From Tamilnaduibacter salinus (GTDB taxonomy: Bacteria > Pseudomonadota > Gammaproteobacteria > Pseudomonadales > Oleiphilaceae): 64,000 bases of DNA. The translations under genes and the position numbers were made by a program. Below the pieces are notes generated by a model that had not been told where the DNA came from, ran no database searches, and saw only the letters and a program-made list of their open reading frames with translations. The DNA is taken from NCBI RefSeq assembly GCF_003096655.1, contig NZ_QEKQ01000010.1:81555-145554 (forward strand), written 5' to 3'. Numbering within the stretch: position 1 is the stretch's first letter; every line of letters begins with the position of its first letter. This document shows, piece by piece, positions 34,795 through 43,047 of the stretch.

Positions 34795-36636
34795 ATGAAA
34801 TCCAGCGCGCTTCACCTGCCGCGACTCGCCCTGCCGATGTTGGTGGTTCTATTGCAAGCCATGCCCACTTGGGCCGCTACGCCGGTTCCCGAGTCCTCCA
34901 GCCAGTCACTTGGCGGTATTATCGAGGTCATGGAGGATCCGTCCCACGACTTGACCCTCGAACAGGCAAGGCGCAGCAATACCTGGCGGGCCCATGCCGA
35001 GACTGTTTTCAACAAAGGGTACGGCCGATCCGCCTGGTGGCTACGCTGGTCGCTGGACAACCCGACAGGCACCAAATTGGACCGCATACTGTCCATTGAC
35101 TACCCCCTCTTGCGGGATCTGCGCCTCTACACGAGAACCGATGGGGAGTCAGACTGGCAGCAGCGTCGTCTGGGCGCTGCGTTACCCTTCACTGAACGCC
35201 CGCTGGACAGTCGTTATTTTGCGGTTCCACTCAGCTGGGAACCGGGTGAAACACGCCACTTCTACCTTCGTGTTCACTCAGACAGTTCACTCCAGGTTCC
35301 CCTTACCATTTCCGACCCAACCCGCTTCAACCGCCGCAACGCCACGGAGAACATACTTCACGGCATTTATCTGGGGTCGCTCCTGGCCATCGGGGCCTAC
35401 AACCTATTGCTCTTCATTGCCATCCGGGATCGAAACTACCTCTACTATGTCGGAGTGGTTTTCAGCATTGCCATGCTCATCGCCACGATCAATGGTTATA
35501 CCTTCCGTTACCTCTGGCCTGAGGCGACCAACTGGAACAAACAGGCCATCATCGTGTTTTTCGGACTTGCTGTCTGGTGTGCCGCCTATTTCACCCGTCG
35601 TTTCCTGCGGCTCTGGAAATATTCCCGTTGGATGAGCAACCTCGCGGCCATCATCGGTATGTGTGGTTTAGGGATGGTGGCGTTGTCAGGCATCATTAGC
35701 TACTACAACGCCATTATGACCCTCTTGGTCATTACCTTCTTTGCCATCATCTACGCGGTCTTTGTGGCGATCTATGTGTGGTACCGGGGGCAACAAGCTG
35801 CTATCTACTATCTCCTGGCCTGGTCGTTCCTGTTGATCGGCTTCCTGATTCTTGTGCTGTCCAATGGGGGATTTCTGCCCTCGAATGGGTTAACGAGGTC
35901 AGCGCCGATGGTGGGCTCGTTCATGGAAGTACTTCTTCTGTCCTTCGCCCTGGCGCAGCGCATCAACATCGAGCGCCAGCTTCGTTTCGCGGCGCAGCAG
36001 GAGATACTGGACGCCAGCAAACGTCACAATCGTGAACTCGAACTGCGCGTTCAGGAGCGTACGGCCGAACTGGAAAATGCGAACCATCGGCTTAACGAAA
36101 TGAGTATCACAGACAGGCTCACTGGCCTGAAGAACCGTCGCTACCTGGAAGAGGCACTGTGCCGTGAAATATCGCGGGCCAATCGCAATGAACTGCCGTT
36201 GAGTGTGGTTATGATCGACCTCGACCATTTCAAGTCGCTCAATGACACGTACGGGCATCAGGGCGGCGATATCTGTCTCGAGCATGTTGGCCATATTCTG
36301 AGCAACAGCATTCGTGACCCCGATATCGCGGCAAGATACGGCGGCGAGGAGTTTGCGCTGGTGCTGACCGAGGCGGATTCCAGGGGCGCACTCAAAGTTC
36401 TGCACAGGGTCAGACAGGCGTTGGAGAAGACGCGGATCGTCCACGAAGGGGAGGAGCTGGTCTTTACACTCAGCAGCGGGGTGGCTTCGCGACTGCCAGA
36501 TACGCCCCTGACCAAGGATGAGATGATCAGGCAGGCAGACCAAGCCCTGTACCGGGCCAAACGACAGGGGCGTAACCAAGTCTGTGTCTATCATTCGGCA
36601 CTTGACGGTCATACCGATCTGAGCGCACCCACCTGA
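34795..36636 (+). CDS. 7TMR-DISM diguanylate cyclase
   Basis: 613 aa. Signal peptide (LPRLALPMLVVLLQAMPTWA), a periplasmic 7TMR-DISMED2 domain at ~30-185 (GYGRSAWWLRWSLDNPTGTKLDRILSIDYPLL, TRHFYLRVHSDSSLQVPLTI) and seven TM segments at ~190-395 (ENILHGIYLGSLLAIGAYNLLLF at the start). A coiled coil (ELELRVQERTAELENANHRLNEM) and a GGDEF domain follow, with IDLDHFKSLNDTYGH, RDPD (I-site) and ARYGGEEF. DISMED2 sensors bind sugars or similar ligands in some proteins. The gene lies between two inverted MITE copies and its stop is 11 bp from the right arm. Confidence 0.92.
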   Translation: MKSSALHLPRLALPMLVVLLQAMPTWAATPVPESSSQSLGGIIEVMEDPSHDLTLEQARRSNTWRAHAETVFNKGYGRSAWWLRWSLDNPTGTKLDRILSIDYPLLRDLRLYTRTDGESDWQQRRLGAALPFTERPLDSRYFAVPLSWEPGETRHFYLRVHSDSSLQVPLTISDPTRFNRRNATENILHGIYLGSLLAIGAYNLLLFIAIRDRNYLYYVGVVFSIAMLIATINGYTFRYLWPEATNWNKQAIIVFFGLAVWCAAYFTRRFLRLWKYSRWMSNLAAIIGMCGLGMVALSGIISYYNAIMTLLVITFFAIIYAVFVAIYVWYRGQQAAIYYLLAWSFLLIGFLILVLSNGGFLPSNGLTRSAPMVGSFMEVLLLSFALAQRINIERQLRFAAQQEILDASKRHNRELELRVQERTAELENANHRLNEMSITDRLTGLKNRRYLEEALCREISRANRNELPLSVVMIDLDHFKSLNDTYGHQGGDICLEHVGHILSNSIRDPDIAARYGGEEFALVLTEADSRGALKVLHRVRQALEKTRIVHEGEELVFTLSSGVASRLPDTPLTKDEMIRQADQALYRAKRQGRNQVCVYHSALDGHTDLSAPT

Positions 36637-36647
36637 TGACCCGTGTT

Positions 36648-36826
36648 ACCAGACGGGACACTAGGAGTCTGCGCGGTAGAAAGTCGCACCGCTGCGCCCC
36701 CCCACTGCGGTCCCTTTTGAGCGCTCATTGTCGTTACATAGAACCACTATGCGCCTCAAATGACCGTCAAAATGGCCTCGCAGTGGGACGATCTCGCCTG
36801 GCACGATTTCTACCGCGCAGACTCCT
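36648..36826 (-). repeat. Inverted repeat arm right of the cyclase gene (MITE plus 14-bp flank)
   Basis: The mirror of 34458-34637: ACCAGACGGGACAC at 36648-36661, then the inverted MITE. Identity between arms is high by eye, with a few substitutions. The arms could pair in RNA or recombine. Confidence 0.8.
36663..36826 (-). mobile_element. MITE-like element, copy 2 (inverted)
   Basis: 164 bp, reverse orientation relative to copies 1 and 3. The ends AGGAGTCTGCGCGGTAGAAA and TTTCTACCGCGCAGACTCCT are perfect inverted repeats of 20 nt. CTAG stands on both sides (36661-36664 and 36825-36828), which fits a palindromic CTAG target or duplication. The right CTAG supplies the TAG stop codon of the Sua5 gene. 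Confidence 0.85.
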
Positions 36827-37814
36827 AGGCAAATCGTTCGGTACAAGCCCGTGTCAGTCGATCGTGAACGGCCAGCCATCGTTTTTCCCTGGGAGGAAGC
36901 TCAATCACGATCCGATCAACCGTTGTCGTGTCTATTGCATGCATTGCGGTGTAGAGCATGCGGGCATACTCCTGTGGATCGGCGCTGAGCATAATGGACT
37001 CATAGGCCCGCTCGCCCGGAGGAGAGTGCCACCAGATGACGCCAACCTTTTCCCCGGTCTGTGTGAGTTCGGGAAGAAGCCGGGTCATTCGCTCAGAGGC
37101 CACTCCAACCGTTGGTGTCACAGGCTGGTAGTGGCGTTTTACGCTCCCCGGTACCGCCTGGTTGACTCCTTGACCTGGTGCAAGCGTGGTTCCCAGGCAG
37201 GCTTCGATATCGTTTTGCGCAACGTGACCCGGTCGGGCAATCACTGGCGTGTCGCCGGTCAGGTCGACAATGGTTGATTCAATGCCCACCGAACAGTCCC
37301 CGCCGTCCACGACAGCGTCGATTTTCCCGGACAATCCCGCCAACACGTGCTCCGCCGTGGTTGGGCTGATCCTGCCATAGGGATTGGCGGAAGGGGCCAC
37401 CAGATCCCGACCAAGTGTCTCCATGATCGCCAGCGTGGCGGGGTGCGACGGCATCCTGACTGCCACGCCCGGATTGCCACCGGTAATGAAATCGCTGACA
37501 CCGCGTTTCTTTGGCAGTAACAGCGTGAGCGGTCCCGGCCAGAATGCCTGGATCAGGTCCATGGCGTTCTGCGGAACAGGGTCCACCCAGAGACTGATCC
37601 GACCCAGTGATGCCAGATGCACGATCAGCGGATGCCCGACCGGACGCTGTTTCGCCCCGAACACCTTCCTGACCGCCTGATCGTTGCTGGCATCGGCCGC
37701 CAGCCCATATACCGTCTCGGTTGGAACGGCGACGAGGTGGCCGGCACGAAGCAGGCCCGCGGCTTTCTCAACGTCAGTTGGCTGCGTTGCGTCTAACTGG
37801 ATGGTCGTGGGCAT
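36825..37814 (-). CDS. Threonylcarbamoyl-AMP synthase, Sua5 type
   Basis: 329 aa, YrdC domain plus C-terminal Sua5 domain. N-terminus: AAGLLRAGHLVAVPTETVYGLAADASNDQAVRKVFGAKQRPVGHPLIVHLAS, the classic YrdC start with the KR/ST-rich ATP and threonine site; also APSANPYGRISPTTAEHV. It makes threonylcarbamoyl-AMP for tRNA t6A37. The stop TAG lies in the CTAG at the MITE edge, so the native stop may have been kept by target duplication, or the last residues (CTERFA) replaced. It starts 6 bp after the DUF6671-like gene and so is in the dab operon. Confidence 0.9.
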   Translation of the reverse strand: MPTTIQLDATQPTDVEKAAGLLRAGHLVAVPTETVYGLAADASNDQAVRKVFGAKQRPVGHPLIVHLASLGRISLWVDPVPQNAMDLIQAFWPGPLTLLLPKKRGVSDFITGGNPGVAVRMPSHPATLAIMETLGRDLVAPSANPYGRISPTTAEHVLAGLSGKIDAVVDGGDCSVGIESTIVDLTGDTPVIARPGHVAQNDIEACLGTTLAPGQGVNQAVPGSVKRHYQPVTPTVGVASERMTRLLPELTQTGEKVGVIWWHSPPGERAYESIMLSADPQEYARMLYTAMHAIDTTTVDRIVIELPPREKRWLAVHDRLTRACTERFA

Positions 37815-37820
37815 AGGGTC

Positions 37821-38642
37821 TCAGGGGTTACAGGTTGGGCAATGTTCCGGTTTGGTTGTCACCGCCGCCACAGGACGGGACTCTGTGTAGTCACAAGCCT
37901 GGCAGGACCAGATAACGGCCCGCGGCCGTTGTGTCGGCGTATCGCAGGCACTGCACGGCAGACCTCTTTCAATATCGGTCATCCAGTATCCCGGCAGGGA
38001 GCACTCTGGACACAGGCTTTCCATTTTTGCCCGGAGATTCTCGGCCGCAAGCTCGATATTGGCCATTCTGCCGGGCGACTCATGGGCTCGGAGGTCGTAC
38101 TCGACGAACACCTGTCCGGAAGGCGAGGTATCCCGCAGCGCTCTGAACAGGGTATGGATCTCCTGATGGTCCCGCAGTCCTTTGTAGATTTCAGGGTTCC
38201 CGGCATGTTCGGGCCGCATCACCACCCCCTGACCTGTGGGGCAACGGTCCAGAAGCGCTTGCAGTTCCTCCGCAGATCGGACGCTGACCTGCTCAAGCCC
38301 AAAAGGCGCACTGTGCTCCCCGAACAGAGTCACATCCCGCTGCGGATCATACAGGCAAACCACCTCCAGGTTGATGCAGAGCAGGCTACCGCCAAACGCC
38401 CCTTCGCTGCCGAGGCCGATACCATCTTCGCCTTGCGCCGCCGCAATTCTGGCCTTCTCCAGCGCAGTCTCCCGCTGACCGGCGAAACGTTCTGTTTCCC
38501 GGGTAAAGGTCCCCAAACGATCGGTGTCAAAGCAGCTGTCGCAAGTGATCGACAACCCCAGCGGTTCCAGCGGCCCTGCGATGGCTGGCAACTTGCCGTG
38601 CCGGGTGAGCAAGACTGCGGAGCGGCCGTCCCAGATCGTCAT
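37821..38642 (-). CDS. DUF6671-like zinc-ribbon protein in the dab operon
   Basis: 273 aa from the ATG at 38642, which overlaps the dabA stop by one base (TGATG). The N-terminal ~180 residues have no fold I can name (WDGRSAVLLTRHGKLPAIAGPL, ETERFAGQRETALEKARIA). The C-terminal ~70 residues hold four CxxC pairs (CPECSLPGYW, GLPCSACDT, WSCQACDY, HCPTCNP), so two zinc ribbons are likely. I believe this is the DUF6671 family but cannot check. Translational coupling to dabA suggests a role with the bicarbonate uptake complex or its metal supply; this is inference. Confidence 0.65.
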   Translation of the reverse strand: MTIWDGRSAVLLTRHGKLPAIAGPLEPLGLSITCDSCFDTDRLGTFTRETERFAGQRETALEKARIAAAQGEDGIGLGSEGAFGGSLLCINLEVVCLYDPQRDVTLFGEHSAPFGLEQVSVRSAEELQALLDRCPTGQGVVMRPEHAGNPEIYKGLRDHQEIHTLFRALRDTSPSGQVFVEYDLRAHESPGRMANIELAAENLRAKMESLCPECSLPGYWMTDIERGLPCSACDTPTQRPRAVIWSCQACDYTESRPVAAVTTKPEHCPTCNP

Positions 38643-41044
38643 CAAGCCTCTCCGCTTTGTGCACCTGTCTGGCCCGAACGAACCGCCACAGTCTGCCAAT
38701 CATTCCGATAAAACCGCTCAACCGAAGTCTGCTCGTCGTCGATCCGGAACAGATACAGCCAGTCGTTATCGACCAACTCCTGCACGACCTTGTGTTTTTC
38801 AGCGATCTCAGCAATGGCTTCCCTCGGTGCCGCAATGTACACGCTCAGGCGCAGGGGTTCGTGAACCCAACGCTCGCCATCGTGTACCGACTGCAGCGGC
38901 AAGCCGATTCGCAAATCGCCACCGTTGCCTTCAAATACGCCGATATGGCCACCAACCACGTTGTGCAGGACTTTGTTGCCACTGCCGTAATGCCGGTTGT
39001 CGGTAACGGACATGAAGTACTGCAGGTTGATCCAGTGAGTGACCACCATGGGCGCCGTCATGATCAGCTCCAGGGTGCTAAAGCCTTCATCCTCGCGCCA
39101 GCGGTAATCGTGGAGGAAGCTGCGTCCACCCAGATCCAGGTGTCGCGTGGCCGCACGAGGTGCCACGATAAAGCTGGCGTTACCGGCAAGCCCCCATTCA
39201 GGGCGCACCTCGGACCAGTCTTGACTGCGTTTTTTGATGGCGCTGTCGACGTCATTCTCACTCGCGATCCCAAGACGGATGGCGCGTTCACGACGTGCCT
39301 GGGCGCCGGCACTCGCCAGGAACTTGCGGATTTCCTCGGGTACGCCATCGGCGCAATCGACCTCGTCGGTGGTTGTGTTATGCAGCGCCCCGACAAAGCG
39401 CGTTTCGGGGGGGATCGAAATCCCCTGCTCCGCCAGGGCCTCACGCACCTCCTTGTCGTTCAGGATGCCCGCGAGCACACGCACGTTCACCGAGCCGGTC
39501 TGTCCGCCGCAGGCGCCGCAGTCGAGACCCGCCGCATGAGGGTTGTTGCGCGTACGGCTACCGTGTCCAACCAGCAGTACGGTGGGAGCAAACTGATGAG
39601 TCAGGGTCATGGCCCTCAGAATCCCCCCAACCAGGTCTGCTTTTTCTTTAACGCCCAGCAGGTTGCCATTCTGACGGATTTCGAATTCGGTCTGCCCCTT
39701 GTGGAGCTGGTCAACCGGGTTGTCCGATGACTCTCCTAAAAAGGTCTTGCGGACCATGCGTCCCAGACCTGCCAGCCCCATACTCTCAATAAAGCTGAAA
39801 CTTGCCGGGCCGGCATTGGAAAACTGCGACCAGTGGGAATGGTTGACCAACGATTGCCTGCTGAAACTGACGGCAGGTTCGGACTCCGTGACCTCGAGCG
39901 CCGGTGCCAGCAAACCGGGTAACTGCGGCCGACAAAACCCGGTGCCTTTGGGCCGATACGAGATCGGGAGCCCGAAGAATCCGGCAAATCCGAGCGTCTG
40001 GATCGCGGGATTCTGGGCTTCCAGAGCGCGGCGAAAGACCTCCGAGCGAACATCGATGCAGAACGCTGCCTGTAACTTAAGCGGCTGATCGTCCGATAAC
40101 GGATGCTCAGGTTTTGACAGCAGCTTCTCTGCCAGCCTTGACTGATAGGCCGCCTCAGCTTCGGTATGCTGACGCCAGCCTATGGTTTGCGATTGCTCAT
40201 GGGTTTTCAACATCTCAGGCCAGGCGTCCCACTGTTCGAGCCAGCGCTGTTTCAGTTCAGCGAAGATGGCTCCACCAACGTGCTGAACATGTCGCCAAAT
40301 CGCCAGCTCCCAGGCAAGCCGGATGGCCAGCAGGCCGGGCAGAAGGTCTTCCTCGCTCGACTCTCCACTGCCATGCAGCCTGGCCTGCCAACGCAAGTAG
40401 GCAGCCCAGGATGACCATCCGTTGATATCCAGCAAGAGAGCATGAGCGTAGTCCGAAGCATAGTCAGGTCGCGGTGCGAGGGCGTTGAAGGCATCAACGA
40501 TCAGCTTTTCATGCTGATCGGGCAAAACCTGAAATTGAGAAGGCAACGAGGGTTCTTCCATGACGATGGCAATGCCGCGGTCAGCCCGGGTCATCTGCAG
40601 CCAGCTGTGATACAGATCCTGGGCATCCGCTTTGAAATCACCGGCATCCAGACGCTGGAAGTAGTCGCCGCAAAACTGGCTGATCTGGTGTACGACCTCG
40701 TCCTGCCAACCGACGTGGTGGGCGGTATCGCGGTTGCGATCCAGTTGGGCGCTGAGATTCTGCCAGTGCTCAGGCATGCTGGCGGTTTCGGTCGCAGCCG
40801 GGCTGCCGTTGCCCTGTCCTTCAAGAGCGGCCTGATTCTGGCAGCAGGTACCATTGAGTGCCGCCATGCGCGAGGCGACACTGGTGAACGGCCAATCCCG
40901 CATTTCCCAGAACGGGTTAACCGCAATCATTTGATCCAGTGGCCAGGAGGGCGCGATGCGCTCGCAGGCATCCGTGACCGCGGCCTGCCAATCTGGTGTA
41001 TCGGCCTTCGCTTCGGTGATCGCCTTAAGGCTGGGCACTGACAT
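38642..41044 (-). CDS. dabA: Inorganic carbon transporter subunit DabA (DUF2309/UPF0753)
   Basis: 800 aa, full-length. The beta-carbonic-anhydrase-like zinc site described for DabA is conserved: C329 and D331 (AAFCIDVRSE) and H494 and C509 (LLVGHGSRTRNNPHAAGLDCGACGG), with the same spacing as the reported C-x-D and H-x14-C residues. DabA works with the membrane protein DabB to draw in CO2/bicarbonate, coupled to a cation gradient. The start overlaps the dabB stop by one base (TAATG). The N-terminal HPPLDQMIAVNPFWEM-type motif is also present (SWPLDQMIAVNPFWEM). Confidence 0.93.
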   Translation of the reverse strand: MSVPSLKAITEAKADTPDWQAAVTDACERIAPSWPLDQMIAVNPFWEMRDWPFTSVASRMAALNGTCCQNQAALEGQGNGSPAATETASMPEHWQNLSAQLDRNRDTAHHVGWQDEVVHQISQFCGDYFQRLDAGDFKADAQDLYHSWLQMTRADRGIAIVMEEPSLPSQFQVLPDQHEKLIVDAFNALAPRPDYASDYAHALLLDINGWSSWAAYLRWQARLHGSGESSEEDLLPGLLAIRLAWELAIWRHVQHVGGAIFAELKQRWLEQWDAWPEMLKTHEQSQTIGWRQHTEAEAAYQSRLAEKLLSKPEHPLSDDQPLKLQAAFCIDVRSEVFRRALEAQNPAIQTLGFAGFFGLPISYRPKGTGFCRPQLPGLLAPALEVTESEPAVSFSRQSLVNHSHWSQFSNAGPASFSFIESMGLAGLGRMVRKTFLGESSDNPVDQLHKGQTEFEIRQNGNLLGVKEKADLVGGILRAMTLTHQFAPTVLLVGHGSRTRNNPHAAGLDCGACGGQTGSVNVRVLAGILNDKEVREALAEQGISIPPETRFVGALHNTTTDEVDCADGVPEEIRKFLASAGAQARRERAIRLGIASENDVDSAIKKRSQDWSEVRPEWGLAGNASFIVAPRAATRHLDLGGRSFLHDYRWREDEGFSTLELIMTAPMVVTHWINLQYFMSVTDNRHYGSGNKVLHNVVGGHIGVFEGNGGDLRIGLPLQSVHDGERWVHEPLRLSVYIAAPREAIAEIAEKHKVVQELVDNDWLYLFRIDDEQTSVERFYRNDWQTVAVRSGQTGAQSGEA

Positions 41045-42618
41045 TATGTGGACTCCCTGGAACCAGACGTTGAAGAGACGCTGACCACAGCCCGGGGCCG
41101 CACGACATCAGGCAGTTGTGCCGGCCAGATTTTCAGGGTCAGGCGTGTGGACCACTCATCGAGGTAGCCTGCAGCAAACAGAAATCGATAAAGCCGGGCA
41201 CCTGCGGGCGAGGAACGGTGATAGCGAATCTGGTAGTAGCCACGCACCAGGAGCGCGATCAGGGCGGCAACAAAAACCACTTCCAGCAGGCTTGCCTGAC
41301 TCTCCGGTGGAGCGAGCACCATAGAGAAGAAGGTTTTCTGAAACCAGTACAGGGCCCAGAAGACAGTACCGATAATCAGGCCACGGGCAACGGTGAGAAC
41401 GCCGCCTGCTGCGGACAGGAACTCTGAGAGCAGAATCGTCAGGGCGATACCAGGCACAACCCATGAAAACACGTGCGCCATGGCTGTTTCATTGGACAGG
41501 AGGACCGTCGGCAGCATGAACAGACCCGACAGAACGGCGGCAGACAGCCAATGCCTGGGTCCGGGCTCGTTGATCGCCACCAGACGTTTCTTGATGGACA
41601 ACTCGACGGTATTGCCCGCGTTCAGAAAGGAGTGTGCCTTGTAAGCGGAATGAGCCACCAGGTGCAGTAGAGCCAACTCGTAAAGGCCCAGAGCGCATTC
41701 AACCAGCATCCAGCCCATCTGTGAGCAGGTTGACCAGGCCAGCCTGACCTTGATGGAAATACGGGTCATCATGACAAGGCTGGCGAAGACCGCGGTGGGA
41801 CCAGCCACTGCGAGCAAAAGCCACTGAGCCGCGTTGACCTCTGAAATGAGAGGCGCCATCAAAATCATCAGGAAGCCGCCAAGATTCACAACGCCTGCGT
41901 GAAGGAGCGCAGAAACCGGCGTGGGTGATTCCACCACCTGAATCAGCCAACCATGGAAAGGCACCTGAGCGCATTTCAGCAGTGCGGCCACGGCCATCAA
42001 ACCCGCGGCGATTTGCGAACCAACGGGCACGCCCGTTGAAGCGGATACCTGAGCCAGAATCCGATCAATAAACGGCGTGTCGTACTGCACGTAAAGCAGG
42101 AGAAAGGCAAGGCCGAGGCAAAGCTCTGCAATTCGCGCAAAAATGAATTTTTTGTGCGCAGCCAGAGCAGCGCGCGGACGATCAGGGAAGAACATCAGCA
42201 GCTGGTGCAGGCTGACGCTGATGGCAATCCAACTGACGAGGAACACCAGCAAATGGTTGGTGATGGCGATCATGGCAACGCTGGCAAGAATCACCTGCAA
42301 CCAGATCATGAAACGGCGCTGGCCGGGATCCCCCGCAAGATATCTCTCCGAGAAACGCCCCAGCACCATTCCCAGCAAGGTAATGAGTAGCAACATGATG
42401 GAGGCCAGGGGCGTGTGATTAAACCAGACGCCATCGACGGACCACCACCCGCTTCCGACAGCAGCGGCCACAGCGAAAACAAATGCAAGCTTGAAGGTCA
42501 AAGACCGCGCAAGACGTTGTCTCTGGTTGGTTGCCAATCCGCTTGCAACTGCTCCGGTCGCGAAAAGCAGCGGTACCAGCAGGGAAAACAAGGATTCGAT
42601 CGCCTGAAAACCTACCAT
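41044..42618 (-). CDS. dabB: Inorganic carbon transporter subunit DabB (complex I NuoL-like)
   Basis: 524 aa, about 13 hydrophobic segments, of the NADH-quinone oxidoreductase subunit 5/NuoL proton-channel family. The family core HGWLIQVVESPTPVSALLHAGVVNLGGFLMI includes the key His and Pro-rich helix, and HSAYKAHSFLNAGNTVE has the conserved Lys. Next to dabA this is DabB, not respiratory complex I. It is the first gene of the operon dabB-dabA-DUF6671-like-Sua5. It would provide the cation pathway that drives bicarbonate uptake. Confidence 0.92.
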   Translation of the reverse strand: MVGFQAIESLFSLLVPLLFATGAVASGLATNQRQRLARSLTFKLAFVFAVAAAVGSGWWSVDGVWFNHTPLASIMLLLITLLGMVLGRFSERYLAGDPGQRRFMIWLQVILASVAMIAITNHLLVFLVSWIAISVSLHQLLMFFPDRPRAALAAHKKFIFARIAELCLGLAFLLLYVQYDTPFIDRILAQVSASTGVPVGSQIAAGLMAVAALLKCAQVPFHGWLIQVVESPTPVSALLHAGVVNLGGFLMILMAPLISEVNAAQWLLLAVAGPTAVFASLVMMTRISIKVRLAWSTCSQMGWMLVECALGLYELALLHLVAHSAYKAHSFLNAGNTVELSIKKRLVAINEPGPRHWLSAAVLSGLFMLPTVLLSNETAMAHVFSWVVPGIALTILLSEFLSAAGGVLTVARGLIIGTVFWALYWFQKTFFSMVLAPPESQASLLEVVFVAALIALLVRGYYQIRYHRSSPAGARLYRFLFAAGYLDEWSTRLTLKIWPAQLPDVVRPRAVVSVSSTSGSREST

Positions 42619-43047
42619 GCAAGGACCTCAGAATCAGAACTAACGAGTACGCGTAGTATCCGAGGGTTTTTGTTTGAATAAAAATATATATACCTGATCG
42701 TTTCGTTCTTTTTTTTAGAATAAATATCAGATACGACCAGCCTTGCACGGGCATCTCAGACAGTGTCGACCGCACCAGTGACAACTGAGACCGAGGAAAG
42801 GCGGGAAGCGGACGAATGCCCTTAACAAACGTTCGCAAGATTTCAGCATGCCAGACGAAGCCCCCGGCAAGACGCGGCTCGCCAGGAATGGCAGTCGCCG
42901 TTGCCACGGGTCGCATCCCCCCCAGAGAACTTTGAACGCCAGCGCAATCCGATTCAGTCACTCCGGCGTATTCGCCAATACGGTTGTCGGGCAATCTTGC
43001 ACCGAGCCGTCAGATAAACAAAAAGAGCGCAACAAGGGGAGTTCGAT
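42619..43047. promoter_or_regulatory. Divergent region of dabB and the DUF4397 gene with AT-rich patch
   Basis: The 429-bp region has a sharp AT-rich patch at about 42655-42735 that contains TATATATA (42685-42692 area) in an otherwise GC-rich context. Read on the reverse strand it gives a plausible promoter for dabB. No ORF there is convincing: the reading frame at 42848-43051 looks random. A GGGGAG-type SD precedes the lipoprotein ATG at 43048. Confidence 0.45.

Noticed and set aside
38657..39730. Long forward-strand ORF (357 codons)
   Set aside because: Antisense shadow of dabA; composition is not protein-like and there is no RBS.
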